Of a stretch of 64,000 bases of DNA, positions 1 to 7,888 are shown piece after piece (position 1 is the first letter of the stretch; every line of letters begins with the position of its first letter). The notes beneath the pieces were generated by a model, which was not told where the DNA came from, searched no databases, and worked only from the letters and a program-made list of their open reading frames with translations. This DNA comes from CBDCUF01 sp965222525 (GTDB taxonomy: Bacteria > Pseudomonadota > Alphaproteobacteria > Rickettsiales > UBA8987), in the NCBI GenBank assembly GCA_965222525.1, contig OZ244955.1, forward strand, positions 496,001 through 560,000. Direction: 5' to 3'. The translations under genes and the position numbers were made by a program.

Positions 1-126
1 CTGGATAATTACCTCCTCACCACCTCAAACCGCAAGCTGTCCGATAAGGCCGTCAGTCTGAAGAAAAAGATAAAGGCTAAATCCGGCGATAACGCTAAAA
101 CGGCAAAGAAACCCAAAAGCAAGTAA
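1..126 (+). CDS. C-terminal fragment of an unknown protein
   Basis: An open frame runs from the first base to a TAA at 124-126 and gives 41 residues. It ends in a strongly basic tail rich in Lys, Ser and Ala (about a third of the last 22 residues are lysine). A basic tail like this is often seen on nucleic-acid-binding proteins, but the visible part is too short to name a family. It converges on fumC, whose stop codon lies five bases away. The gene begins outside the window, so nothing can be said about its start or length. Confidence 0.55.
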   Translation: MDNYLLTTSNRKLSDKAVSLKKKIKAKSGDNAKTAKKPKSK

Positions 127-131
127 TAGAG

Positions 132-1523
132 TTAATCCCGTGGGCCTGTCATATTTTGCGGGATTACCCATTCATTGAACTGCTCTTCGGTGAGGAGTTT
201 CAGCTCAAGGGCAGAGGCTTTTAGCGTTATCCCTTTCTTGTGGGCATTCTTGGCAATTTTTGCCGCATTGTCATAGCCGATATGTGGGTTGAGTGCAGTC
301 ACCAGCATCAGTGACTCATCACACAATTTCTCAATCCGTTCAACATTTGCCTTAATCCCGACCACGCAATTATCGGTAAAACTGCGCATTCCATCGGCAA
401 GCAGCCGGATAGATTGCAGCAAATTATAAATCATTACCGGCTTGAATACATTGAGCTCGAAATGGCCATTACTACCCGCTACCGTCACCGCCATATGATT
501 GCCCATCACCTGCGCGCATACCATAGTCATAGCCTCACACTGTGTCGGATTAACCTTACCCGGCATAATAGAACTGCCGGGCTCATTTTCCGGCAGGCTG
601 ATTTCACCAAGCCCGCAACGTGGCCCCGAACCCAGCAAACGTATATCATTGGCAATCTTCATCATACTCACCGCCAGCACATTCATCACCCCGCTGGCCT
701 CGACAATTGCATCATGTGCTGCCAGTGCCTCGAATTTGTTGGGAGCGGTTTCAAAGGGAAGGTCGGTTATTTTCTCTACTTCACCGGCAAATTTCTCGGC
801 AAAGCCTTTTCTGGAATTTATCCCCGTACCAACCGCCGTACCGCCCTGCGCCAGCTTATACAGATTCGGCAGACAGGATTTTGCCCGCTCTATACCGTTT
901 GCCAGCTGCGCCGCATAACCGGAAAATTCCTGTCCCAGCGTCAGGGGAGTTGCGTCCTGAAGGTGGGTGCGGCCAATTTTTACTATATCCCTGAAATCCG
1001 TTACTTTTTCCTCAATCGCATTGTACAAATGCTCAAGCGCAGGAACAAGCTCATGGTGAATCTGCTCAACTGCCGCTATATGCATTGCTGTCGGGAAAGT
1101 GTCGTTGGAAGACTGCCCCATATTGCAATGGTCATTGGGATGCACAGGGGATTTGCTACCCAGCTCGCCCCCCAGCATTTCTATCGCACGGTTGGCGATA
1201 ACCTCGTTGGAATTCATATTGGACTGGGTGCCGGAACCGGTTTGCCATACTACCAGCGGGAAATGGTCGGCAAGCTTTAGGTCAATAACCTCATCCGCCG
1301 CATCGCATATGGCATTGCCAATTTTCTCATCCAGCCCGCCAATCTGCATGTTAACCGTAGCAGCGGCTTTCTTTACTATACCAAGCGCACGGATAAGCGG
1401 TGCTGGCATCTGCTCCCCGCCGATTTTGAAATTATGCAGGCTGCGCTGCGTCTGCGCCCCCCAGTACCTATCGGCAGGAACCTGCAACTCCCCGAATGTA
1501 TCCGACTCCGTTCTGTGTGACAT
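132..1523 (-). CDS. fumC: Fumarate hydratase class II
   Basis: This is the iron-independent fumarase of the TCA cycle, which interconverts fumarate and L-malate in the cytoplasm. The 463-residue length is normal for the class. The substrate-binding GSGTQSN segment is at 96-102 and the catalytic-site RTHLQDATP segment with His187 at 185-193. The superfamily signature GSSIMPGKVNP is at 316-326, with the catalytic Ser in its mobile loop. The homotetrameric family includes aspartase and argininosuccinate lyase, but the overall sequence fits FumC far better. It stands alone, convergent with the gene entering at the left edge. No regulatory site is obvious in the 160 bases upstream. All key residues are present. 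Confidence 0.97.
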   Translation of the reverse strand: MSHRTESDTFGELQVPADRYWGAQTQRSLHNFKIGGEQMPAPLIRALGIVKKAAATVNMQIGGLDEKIGNAICDAADEVIDLKLADHFPLVVWQTGSGTQSNMNSNEVIANRAIEMLGGELGSKSPVHPNDHCNMGQSSNDTFPTAMHIAAVEQIHHELVPALEHLYNAIEEKVTDFRDIVKIGRTHLQDATPLTLGQEFSGYAAQLANGIERAKSCLPNLYKLAQGGTAVGTGINSRKGFAEKFAGEVEKITDLPFETAPNKFEALAAHDAIVEASGVMNVLAVSMMKIANDIRLLGSGPRCGLGEISLPENEPGSSIMPGKVNPTQCEAMTMVCAQVMGNHMAVTVAGSNGHFELNVFKPVMIYNLLQSIRLLADGMRSFTDNCVVGIKANVERIEKLCDESLMLVTALNPHIGYDNAAKIAKNAHKKGITLKASALELKLLTEEQFNEWVIPQNMTGPRD

Positions 1524-1655
1524 GACCTGTTATATGCTGGTTGACAGTAGCCTTGTTACTACTGTTTCAGCAATATAATCAAGCTTTTTATATACGGCCT
1601 GTAGAATTTGCATATGCCAGAATAGAAGGGAACTAAGTTCCCCATTACAACTCTG

Positions 1656-1683
1656 CTACAACCTTTAACCTAAAACCTGAATT
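1656..1683. repeat. Degenerate heptamer tandem repeat
   Basis: Four units with a 7-bp period follow CTNNAAC (CTACAAC, CTTTAAC, CTAAAAC, then a decayed CTGAATT). The array lies just beyond the stop codon of the coiled-coil gene and upstream of fumC. It is one of at least six arrays of the same period in the window. Confidence 0.5.
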
Positions 1684-1685
1684 TA

Positions 1686-3107
1686 CTAATGGGCGCGGAC
1701 TTCCACTTCCTGCTCCTGCGGGATGGATTTTGGAGTTTGTGGGGGAGGTACGGGACTTTTATGTGAGATATCCTCTCCATTGGTGGCGGTCTGCCCGAGA
1801 CCCTCTGCGGCCTTGGTAGCTTGCTCCTTGATAGAATCCAGAATCTCCTGCTGATGGGCTTCCCTGCTGTTCATACCAGCACCCATCGCACTTACAGTAT
1901 CCCTGCCTTCCTGCAAGGAAGCTCGCATCGCATCAAGTCTTGATTGGTATTCCGGTTTTTCATCTACCGCCTCTGTCTGCGGAGCTTCGGCTGTGGCAAT
2001 ATCCAGCTTCTCGCCTTCCTTGAATTTGGAAATGGAATCACGATTCTCCTCAAGCCCTTGTGTGGCCTTACTTTCTATATTCAATTTATTTACATCAAGA
2101 TTTTCCACCTGCGCTTCCTGTTTTGCCACCTCGATATCTTTTGCAGCTTCCACCTGTTGCAACTGCTCGACCTGCTGTTCAGGCTGCTGCACCTTAACCT
2201 TTTCCGTCTCCGCTAAAATCTCTGGCGCATCGGCCTTGCTATCCTGCAGCAGGAAGGCGGTATCCTCGCCTTTGGAAATATTGACTTCCTGTGTATCTTT
2301 TATAGCAGCCTCAACCTCCTGTGCAACTTTTTTGTCGGACGGGTCATATTTTTCCTCGCCGAATGCTCCCTTAACGTCGCCGGAAAGCAACGCTTTGGCA
2401 AACAGGGCTGCCTTGCCGAGCGCACCTTTATCCATATTCTCCTCACGCATATCGGACCTTATGCGGTTCTCCAGCTCTTCCCTGTTCAGCTCACCGTCGT
2501 TATTGCTACGTATATCATTGACTACCTCCGCATGCTTCTCCGCATCACGTACCGCTGCATTTAAAGTCTCCTCATCCGGCTTGCGCCCGATAAGGCTCTG
2601 TTCCTTCAGCTCGTTCTCCTTGATATGTACCAGGTCACGATGGTCAAGCTCCTGCGATAGCTGCTCCTTATCAATTTCACCCTTCAGAAACTGGTCAGTC
2701 AACTCACGAATCTCCGCCCTGTCGCCCTTGACTTCCTTATTAACATCTTCCTGTATATCCTTGGCAACCGCGCTTACCCCTTGCTCAACCTTGGCAAAAT
2801 CATCCCTGAAACCTTCTACTTCCAGCAGCTCATTCTTGGTTTCCACCAAGGATTTGTTAAGCTCATCGACGGTCTTTGTCTGATTATCCTGCAGAAATTC
2901 CTTTAGTTCTTCCTTCCTCTCCTGCAACGCATTTATTTCATCCTGCGATGCGCCGCCCTTCTTGTGCTCATCGATAATATCGTCCGCTTCCCTGGCGATA
3001 ACACCAAGTTCGGTATTTCTGCGGGCAAGATTTTCCATCCTCAGCGCCTCATCCGCCAAAGCCTCATTATTTTCTATTGCCTGTTCTGTTTCCTTTTTTA
3101 CATCCAT
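1686..3107 (-). CDS. Large acidic coiled-coil protein of unknown function
   Basis: I do not recognise a family. The 473-residue product has no signal peptide or membrane segment. It is very rich in Glu, Gln, Lys and Ala and reads as long amphipathic helices, so a largely coiled-coil cytoplasmic protein is likely. A stretch near the middle (SNNDGELNREEL) resembles an EF-hand loop but lacks the first acidic ligand. The last 30 residues are Pro/Gln-rich and probably disordered. I start it at the ATG at 3107. A GTG at 3176 would add 23 basic residues, and neither start has a well-spaced ribosome-binding site. It is a single gene bounded by a palindromic repeat upstream and a heptamer array downstream. 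A structural or secreted-effector role is possible, but nothing in the sequence decides it. Confidence 0.75.
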   Translation of the reverse strand: MDVKKETEQAIENNEALADEALRMENLARRNTELGVIAREADDIIDEHKKGGASQDEINALQERKEELKEFLQDNQTKTVDELNKSLVETKNELLEVEGFRDDFAKVEQGVSAVAKDIQEDVNKEVKGDRAEIRELTDQFLKGEIDKEQLSQELDHRDLVHIKENELKEQSLIGRKPDEETLNAAVRDAEKHAEVVNDIRSNNDGELNREELENRIRSDMREENMDKGALGKAALFAKALLSGDVKGAFGEEKYDPSDKKVAQEVEAAIKDTQEVNISKGEDTAFLLQDSKADAPEILAETEKVKVQQPEQQVEQLQQVEAAKDIEVAKQEAQVENLDVNKLNIESKATQGLEENRDSISKFKEGEKLDIATAEAPQTEAVDEKPEYQSRLDAMRASLQEGRDTVSAMGAGMNSREAHQQEILDSIKEQATKAAEGLGQTATNGEDISHKSPVPPPQTPKSIPQEQEVEVRAH

Positions 3108-3262
3108 GATACTTTTATAACCTGCTGGTTTTTTTGAGCTATTTTTGCTGCGAAGCCTCCCGCGCTGCAGATACACTCCTTCCTATTATTAAGAATACAC
3201 TAGTAGAAATAAAAAGTACAGCAGAGAAATATGAATCTTTTGTTACAATATAGGAAATTTTA

Positions 3263-3406
3263 GAGGGTTTCTTAAAATTCGCTAGCATGTAGCGAAAATA
3301 ACTGTTTTCGAGAACCGTACTGCATCGTACTTTTTGGTACGTGAAGCACGGAAGCGCAGGAAACAGCTATTTGCAGGCCATGCTAGTAGAATTTTAAGAT
3401 GCCCTC
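3263..3406. repeat. Family A palindromic element, copy 1
   Basis: This is a 144-bp imperfect inverted repeat. Its arms run from GAGGGTTTCTTAAAATTC to the complementary end GAATTTTAAGATGCCCTC. The arms match over most of about 65 bp with scattered mismatches. The apex is CGTAC-N6-GTACG at 3326-3341. The right end stops exactly at the base before the def stop codon, so def transcripts run into the element. Similar copies lie at 31681-31821 and 39468-39612 in the opposite orientation. It contains no open frame of its own. Confidence 0.9.
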
Positions 3407-3943
3407 TTACAAATTATGCTTTTTCTGCTTCTTTAATTTACGGATTATCAGGTCACGTTTGGTGCGGGAGATATGATCGACAAAGACGACTCCATTCAGA
3501 TGGTCAACCTCATGCTGGACGCAGGTGGCAAGCAGTTCATCCGCCTCTATCTCCTGCGGTTTGCCGTTATAATCCAGGTACTTTACCTTAACCTGTTTGG
3601 GGCGTTCCACTTCGGCATACTGCCCTGGAAATGACAGGCAACCTTCATCATAACGGTTTATTTCCTCCGACTCTTCAATAATTTCCGGATTAACCATAAA
3701 AACCGGGTTGGAATTTTCCTCATCCAGATTATCATAGCGTTTCGACCCACGCCCGACATCCATAACCAGTACCCTCTTATGCACTCCCACCTGCACCGCC
3801 GCAAGCCCCACCCCGTTGGAAGCATACATTGTCTCCAGCATATCATCCATCAGGCTGCGGATTTCATCGGTCACTTCCTCCACAGGCTCGGACTTCTGCT
3901 TAAGCCTCTCATCGGGTGCAATTACTAGTGGTAATATTGTCAT
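3407..3943 (-). CDS. def: Peptide deformylase
   Basis: It removes the formyl group from the N-terminal methionine of new proteins, using a metal (usually Fe2+) in the cytoplasm. All three family motifs are intact: GVGLAAVQ at 44-51, EGCLS at 100-104 with metal ligand Cys102, and QHEVDH at 143-148 with ligands His144 and His148 and catalytic Glu145. The 178-residue length and lysine-rich C-terminus are ordinary. The gene is often followed by fmt, but here it is alone. Its stop codon abuts a 144-bp palindromic element. A degenerate heptamer array begins two bases upstream of its start codon, so no normal Shine-Dalgarno sequence is visible there. Confidence 0.97.
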   Translation of the reverse strand: MTILPLVIAPDERLKQKSEPVEEVTDEIRSLMDDMLETMYASNGVGLAAVQVGVHKRVLVMDVGRGSKRYDNLDEENSNPVFMVNPEIIEESEEINRYDEGCLSFPGQYAEVERPKQVKVKYLDYNGKPQEIEADELLATCVQHEVDHLNGVVFVDHISRTKRDLIIRKLKKQKKHNL

Positions 3944-3944
3944 G

Positions 3945-3979
3945 GTTTAGTGGTTAGTGGCTAGAATCTAGAGTCTGGT
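3945..3979. repeat. Degenerate heptamer tandem repeat upstream of def
   Basis: Five units with a strict 7-bp period follow roughly GGYTAGW. The array occupies the position where the def ribosome-binding site and leader would be expected. Confidence 0.55.
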
Positions 3980-4019
3980 GAATTATTGGGAATTATAGGC
4001 AGACGGCAACGCAAGGGCA

Positions 4020-4049
4020 ATAAAAAAGCCGTACCAAGCGGCACGGCTT
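4020..4049 (-). terminator. Rho-independent terminator of the bufferin-like gene
   Basis: Read on the minus strand, a 10-bp stem AAGCCGTGCC/GGTACGGCTT with one G-T pair closes a GCTT tetraloop. It is followed directly by a run of T. It lies 26 bases past the stop codon of the DUF2282 gene. Confidence 0.85.
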
Positions 4050-4074
4050 TCCGAAACTTTATGTCATGCAGAAA

Positions 4075-4365
4075 CTAGCCGGTTTGACCGCCCATTTCTT
4101 CACATTTACCATGAGGAACATATACCCAGTCATTTGCGTTATCGTCCTCGGCAGCATGTCCGGCACAAGCATGTGAACCATCCTTGGCACCACAATCATT
4201 TTTGCCAGCCTTTGCAATACCGTAGCATTTATCCTGGTTCTCGTGCGCCTTACCTTTACCCTCAGCTTTTTCATTCGCATGTGGGTCGGCAGCCATAGCG
4301 GAACCTGTGGCAAATCCCATTGCCAGAACGGTTGCAGCAGTCATAAATTTAGATTTACTAGTCAT
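4075..4365 (-). CDS. Bufferin-like peptide (DUF2282/BufA1 family)
   Basis: A 96-residue exported precursor. Residues 1-26 form a classical signal peptide ending AMA-A. The mature part carries the DUF2282 pattern KCYGIAKAGKNDC, then CAGH, a Trp near 80 and GKCEEMGG, with cysteines at 47, 58, 67 and 88. In described systems BufA peptides are modified on cysteines by the MNIO enzyme BufB (DUF692) with BufC, and the products bind copper in the periplasm. No such enzymes lie next to this gene, so it is an orphan within the window. It has a good ribosome-binding site (GGGAGAAG) and its own terminator, so it is a single-gene unit. Family membership is recognised from sequence; a metal-buffering role is inferred from relatives. 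Confidence 0.85.
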   Translation of the reverse strand: MTSKSKFMTAATVLAMGFATGSAMAADPHANEKAEGKGKAHENQDKCYGIAKAGKNDCGAKDGSHACAGHAAEDDNANDWVYVPHGKCEEMGGQTG

Positions 4366-4463
4366 AAAACTTCTCCCTTGTTAGGTTAAACAAACCTGCT
4401 TACAGCAGGACAGAAGCGTCACTATAACTGCTTTTTCGCTATTGTCATCAATTAAATTTCCTC

Positions 4464-5021
4464 TCAGGCCTGCACGTAATAAATATTGGCCGTGCTGTAG
4501 TTATTGGCAGGAGCAGAAGGCCGGATATTACGCTCAAGATTGTCAATGCTTTTTTGGGCAAGGTCTTTACTATTGTTTGTTTTTTTCCGGGTTGGCTTGC
4601 GCTGGTTTAACTGACGGACGGAAATAGCTTTCTTTGGCTTTTGTTTCTTCTTGAATCCAGGGGCCTGTCGCCATACACAACCGCGTTCGATTGCCTCCTT
4701 TGCTTTCCGGCGTACATAATCAGGCTCCATATCGGCCATGGAGCATACAATATGAAAATCGGCGCTGGTACCGGATAGCCAGGCGATTGCCTGCGCACGG
4801 TCATATTTCATCTCACGTTTTTGCGATGCACTGCCGGCATCCATCAGCGCCTGGGTAATAACCGCCCGCCACAACGCCACTTCATTCGGTCGGTTTTCGC
4901 TTATATTATCTTCAGGAAGAAAATCATTATCATGGCTATAACCTGTGGAAGAACTTATACTTTCCTTGCGAAATTCCACCGGTTTTGATAAGGAAAGTTT
5001 CTGGTGTTTCGGCTTGTCCAT
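4464..5021 (-). CDS. Conserved protein of unknown function with basic C-terminus
   Basis: The 185-residue product is soluble. Residues 46-118 form a compact helical region (ALWRAVITQALMDA, then WLSGTSADFHIVCSMA, then DYVRRKAKEAIERG). It resembles uncharacterised proteins seen in Rickettsia and other alphaproteobacteria. That comparison is from memory, not a search. The rest is low-complexity, and residues 120-160 are strongly basic. The arrangement suggests a small DNA- or RNA-binding protein, but no known helix-turn-helix motif is certain. The start at 5021 is chosen over the longer frame because GGAGG sits six bases before this ATG. It is transcribed away from the hydrolase-gltX unit and lies upstream of the bufferin-like gene on the same strand. 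Confidence 0.75.
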   Translation of the reverse strand: MDKPKHQKLSLSKPVEFRKESISSSTGYSHDNDFLPEDNISENRPNEVALWRAVITQALMDAGSASQKREMKYDRAQAIAWLSGTSADFHIVCSMADMEPDYVRRKAKEAIERGCVWRQAPGFKKKQKPKKAISVRQLNQRKPTRKKTNNSKDLAQKSIDNLERNIRPSAPANNYSTANIYYVQA

Positions 5022-5269
5022 ACTCAACCTCCTATAAAGAATTTCTGCATAAGGACTCAACTATAAGTGGCTTTTTTGCAACCCGCAAGTGCAAATTTTA
5101 ATTTTTATTAAGAAGGGGGGGGCAGCATTATTAATATTTCCTTGTGGGAATAGAAGGCTGCACTTATGTAGCTTAAGCGCAACCTCCTGATAAAAAGTGC
5201 TTTTAAGCATTGCTTCTATCCACACAACCCATGAGTTGTATTATTATGAAGCGTACGAAAGGTTAACCT

Positions 5270-6073
5270 ATGCGACCGGTGCAAAATATTTTTCAGATTG
5301 TCATTCGAGTAGCGGCTTTTTATTTAATGCTGCTGATAGTGCTGTTTGGCTGTCAGCGTAGTTTGCTGTATCATCCGGCGAAGGAGTATCATAGCCCCGC
5401 TGCGGTTGGGCTGGAGAATGTTGAGGAAATAACTCTGAAAACCGAAGATGGGTTGAGTCTGACTTCATGGTATGGAAAATCGCAAACCTCTGACAAAACC
5501 ATAATATTTTTCCACGGCAATGCTGGCGGAATTGCCAACCGAAGTGGTATATATAAAAAGATGCTTAATGCAGGTTACGGCCTGCTTGCACTGGAATATC
5601 GGGGATATTCCGGCAATAAGGGCAAGCCTGCCGAGGACGGTCTTTATAAGGATGCGAGGGCGGCGGTGAAATATCTTCTGAATGAAAAATCTGTGACCGG
5701 TGAGAATATAATATTATTCGGCGAATCGCTGGGAACGGGGGTGGCATTGCAAATGGCTACGGAATTTGATACTGCTATGGTAGTATTAATGGCTCCCTAC
5801 AGTTCTATAGCCGAAACAGCGCAGTACCACTATCCATATATCCCGGCGAAATATCTGGTGCTGGATAAATTTGACTCCATAGCAAAGCTGGATAAAATCA
5901 CCGAGCCGATATATATTTTCCATGGCAATAGAGATAATGTCATACCGATTGAATATGGAAGGAGGTTATATGATGCAATTTCATCGCAGAAGGAGTTTTT
6001 CAAGATGGACGGATATGGTCATAATAACCTAGATATTAAATATATAATCGAAAAGATTCAGGAGAAAGAATGA
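5270..6073 (+). CDS. Alpha/beta hydrolase (BEM46/YqkD-like), membrane-anchored
   Basis: A serine hydrolase of unknown substrate, 267 residues. Residues 9-28 form a hydrophobic N-terminal segment ending LFGC, which is either an imperfect lipobox or a membrane anchor. The oxyanion-hole HGN is at 82-84 and the nucleophile elbow GESLG at 151-155 with Ser153. The acid lies in an HGNRDNVIP segment near 220, and the His in GYGHNN near 250. The stop overlaps the gltX start as ATGA (4 bp), so the two are almost certainly co-transcribed and translationally coupled. A second, similar hydrolase lies at 15661-16560. A poly-G tract (5115-5122) is found in the upstream gap. Confidence 0.88.
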   Translation: MRPVQNIFQIVIRVAAFYLMLLIVLFGCQRSLLYHPAKEYHSPAAVGLENVEEITLKTEDGLSLTSWYGKSQTSDKTIIFFHGNAGGIANRSGIYKKMLNAGYGLLALEYRGYSGNKGKPAEDGLYKDARAAVKYLLNEKSVTGENIILFGESLGTGVALQMATEFDTAMVVLMAPYSSIAETAQYHYPYIPAKYLVLDKFDSIAKLDKITEPIYIFHGNRDNVIPIEYGRRLYDAISSQKEFFKMDGYGHNNLDIKYIIEKIQEKE

Positions 6074-7452
6074 CAGTAGTCACCAGATTTGCACCGTCGC
6101 CGACGGGAATGCTGCATATCGGAAATGCACGGACAGGTTTGTTTAACTGGTTCTATGCAAAACATATGGGCGGTAAGTTCCTGCTGCGGATAGAGGATAC
6201 TGACCGCAAGCGCTCAACCATGGAGGCTATAGATGCGATTCTTGATGGCATGAAATGGCTCGGGCTGGACTGGGATGGAGAGGCTGTCTTCCAGTCAAAG
6301 GCAGAGGAGCGCCATAAGGAAATTGCCCATAAGTTACTGGCGGAGGGCAAGGCGTATAAATGTTATTGCACTGCGGAAGAACTGACAGAAATGCGTGAGC
6401 AGGCGCAGGCGGAAGGCTGTCCGTTTCGTTATGACGGGCGCTGGCGTGACCGCCCGGATAGTGAGGCTCCTGAAGGAGCGCCTCCTGCAATCAGGCTGAA
6501 GACAGAGAATAAAGGTGAGATGGTAATTAATGACCAGGTGCAGGGCGAAGTCAGGGTTCCATATAGTGAAATTGATGATTTCATCCTCCTGCGCTCGGAT
6601 GGTACACCGACCTATATGCTGGCGGTAGTTGTCGATGATCATGATATGGGGGTAACCCATATCATCCGCGGTAATGATCATTTAACCAACGCTTTTCGCC
6701 AGAAAGCCATATATGATGTGCTGGGCTGGGACATACCACAATTTGCCCATATACCGCTGATACATGGTCCGGACGGGGCAAAACTGTCCAAACGTCATGG
6801 GGCGCTCGGGGTGGGGGCTTATCGTGATATGGGCTATCTGCCGGAGGCTATGCGTAATTACCTGCTGCGGCTGGGATGGTCGCATGGTGACGATGAAATT
6901 ATCTCTACCGAACAAGCAATTGAGTGGTTTGATTTTGATGGTATCGGAAAATCCCCATCCCGCTTTGATTTTGACAAGCTTGATAACCTGAATGGCCATT
7001 ATATCCGAGCCTGCGATGATGCAAAATTGGCGGAGTTGATACTGCCTTTTTTTGGGGGGGTTGAAATTGATGATACTGCAGCAGAGCGGATAAGGCTGGG
7101 TATGGCAGGGCTGAAAGAGCGGGCGAAAAACCTGGTGGAACTGGCAGAAAGTGCTGTATTTTACATAAAACGTCCGGAATTTGATGAAAAAGCCCGCAAG
7201 GTTCTTGATGAAGGCGGTGCGGAGATTATATCCGGGCTTTTGCCTGCGCTGGAAGAAATTACAGACTGGAATGAAGAAAATATCAAGCAGGCTGTGAAGG
7301 ATTTTGCAGAGGAAAAAGGCCTGAAGCTCGGCAAGGTCGCCCCTCCCCTGCGTGCCGCTCTCACTGCATCCACCACCTCCCCCGGTATATTCGATGTAAC
7401 CGTTATACTTGGTCAGGGTGAAGTGATTGCAAGATTAGACACTGTCACCTGA
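6070..7452 (+). CDS. gltX: Glutamate--tRNA ligase
   Basis: A class I aminoacyl-tRNA synthetase that charges tRNA-Glu. In many alphaproteobacteria a GluRS also mischarges tRNA-Gln for later amidation. The ATP-binding HIGN is at 16-19 and the KLSKR signature near residue 238, followed by the helical anticodon-binding half. The 460-residue length is typical. It overlaps the upstream hydrolase by 4 bp. The codons for residues near 330 contain a run of seven T followed by seven G (about 7047-7060), a slippage-prone tract unusual in an essential gene. The frame is intact. Only one gltX is visible here. Confidence 0.97.
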   Translation: MTVVTRFAPSPTGMLHIGNARTGLFNWFYAKHMGGKFLLRIEDTDRKRSTMEAIDAILDGMKWLGLDWDGEAVFQSKAEERHKEIAHKLLAEGKAYKCYCTAEELTEMREQAQAEGCPFRYDGRWRDRPDSEAPEGAPPAIRLKTENKGEMVINDQVQGEVRVPYSEIDDFILLRSDGTPTYMLAVVVDDHDMGVTHIIRGNDHLTNAFRQKAIYDVLGWDIPQFAHIPLIHGPDGAKLSKRHGALGVGAYRDMGYLPEAMRNYLLRLGWSHGDDEIISTEQAIEWFDFDGIGKSPSRFDFDKLDNLNGHYIRACDDAKLAELILPFFGGVEIDDTAAERIRLGMAGLKERAKNLVELAESAVFYIKRPEFDEKARKVLDEGGAEIISGLLPALEEITDWNEENIKQAVKDFAEEKGLKLGKVAPPLRAALTASTTSPGIFDVTVILGQGEVIARLDTVT

Positions 7453-7888
7453 CCATACTTCCCTTATATCTACTCGGTAAATTATGCACCTCTGATTTAT
7501 TAGCGAGTTTCTGCTTTAGGCACTTCCTAACATGATTCAACACAGGACTATCAATTTTTCTTTGGATTACAACCTTTTATACCCAACTTTAATTGGGTAT
7601 ACTACGAAGATCTGCGAAGCAGGAATTCTACCGTGTAGCAAGCGTAACTTTACGTAAGTAAAATTAGAAAATACTATGAATAGTCAACCTATTCAACTTT
7701 TTGCTGCCACCTGTATATGTCCCGCTTCTGCTTCGCTAGTATGCACACTACACTTATACCTAAACGCCTCCTAAACATAGCGGTAAACCATGAATAGTCA
7801 GTTTTTATATATGGCAGGGCAACAAGTCTCTTGTTTAGCCGTAGAGATCTATGTATATAGTATGGTTTATATAGAAGCGAGGAGTGAC
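7453..7888. other. Gene-free interval with small inverted and direct repeats
   Basis: This 436-bp AT-rich interval between gltX and the DUF3576 lipoprotein gene has no credible coding region. A perfect 9-bp stem hairpin (TATACCCAA/TTGGGTATA, 6-base loop) is at 7578-7601. An inverted pair GCGAAGCAG/CTGCTTCGC is at about 7614-7622 and 7728-7736. An 11-bp direct repeat ATGAATAGTCA is at 7676-7686 and 7790-7800. It looks like decayed repeat material plus the promoter region of the next operon. Confidence 0.5.

Noticed and set aside
414..1578. Long open frames antisense to fumC
   Set aside because: They have no ribosome-binding site or protein-like pattern and are fully covered by a well-supported gene on the other strand.
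3334..3591. Open frame crossing the family A palindrome and the def end
   Set aside because: It is created by the palindrome and runs antisense to def, with no recognisable product.
7790..7888. Upstream extension of the DUF3576 lipoprotein gene
   Set aside because: The signal peptide and an ideal ribosome-binding site point to the ATG at 7889.
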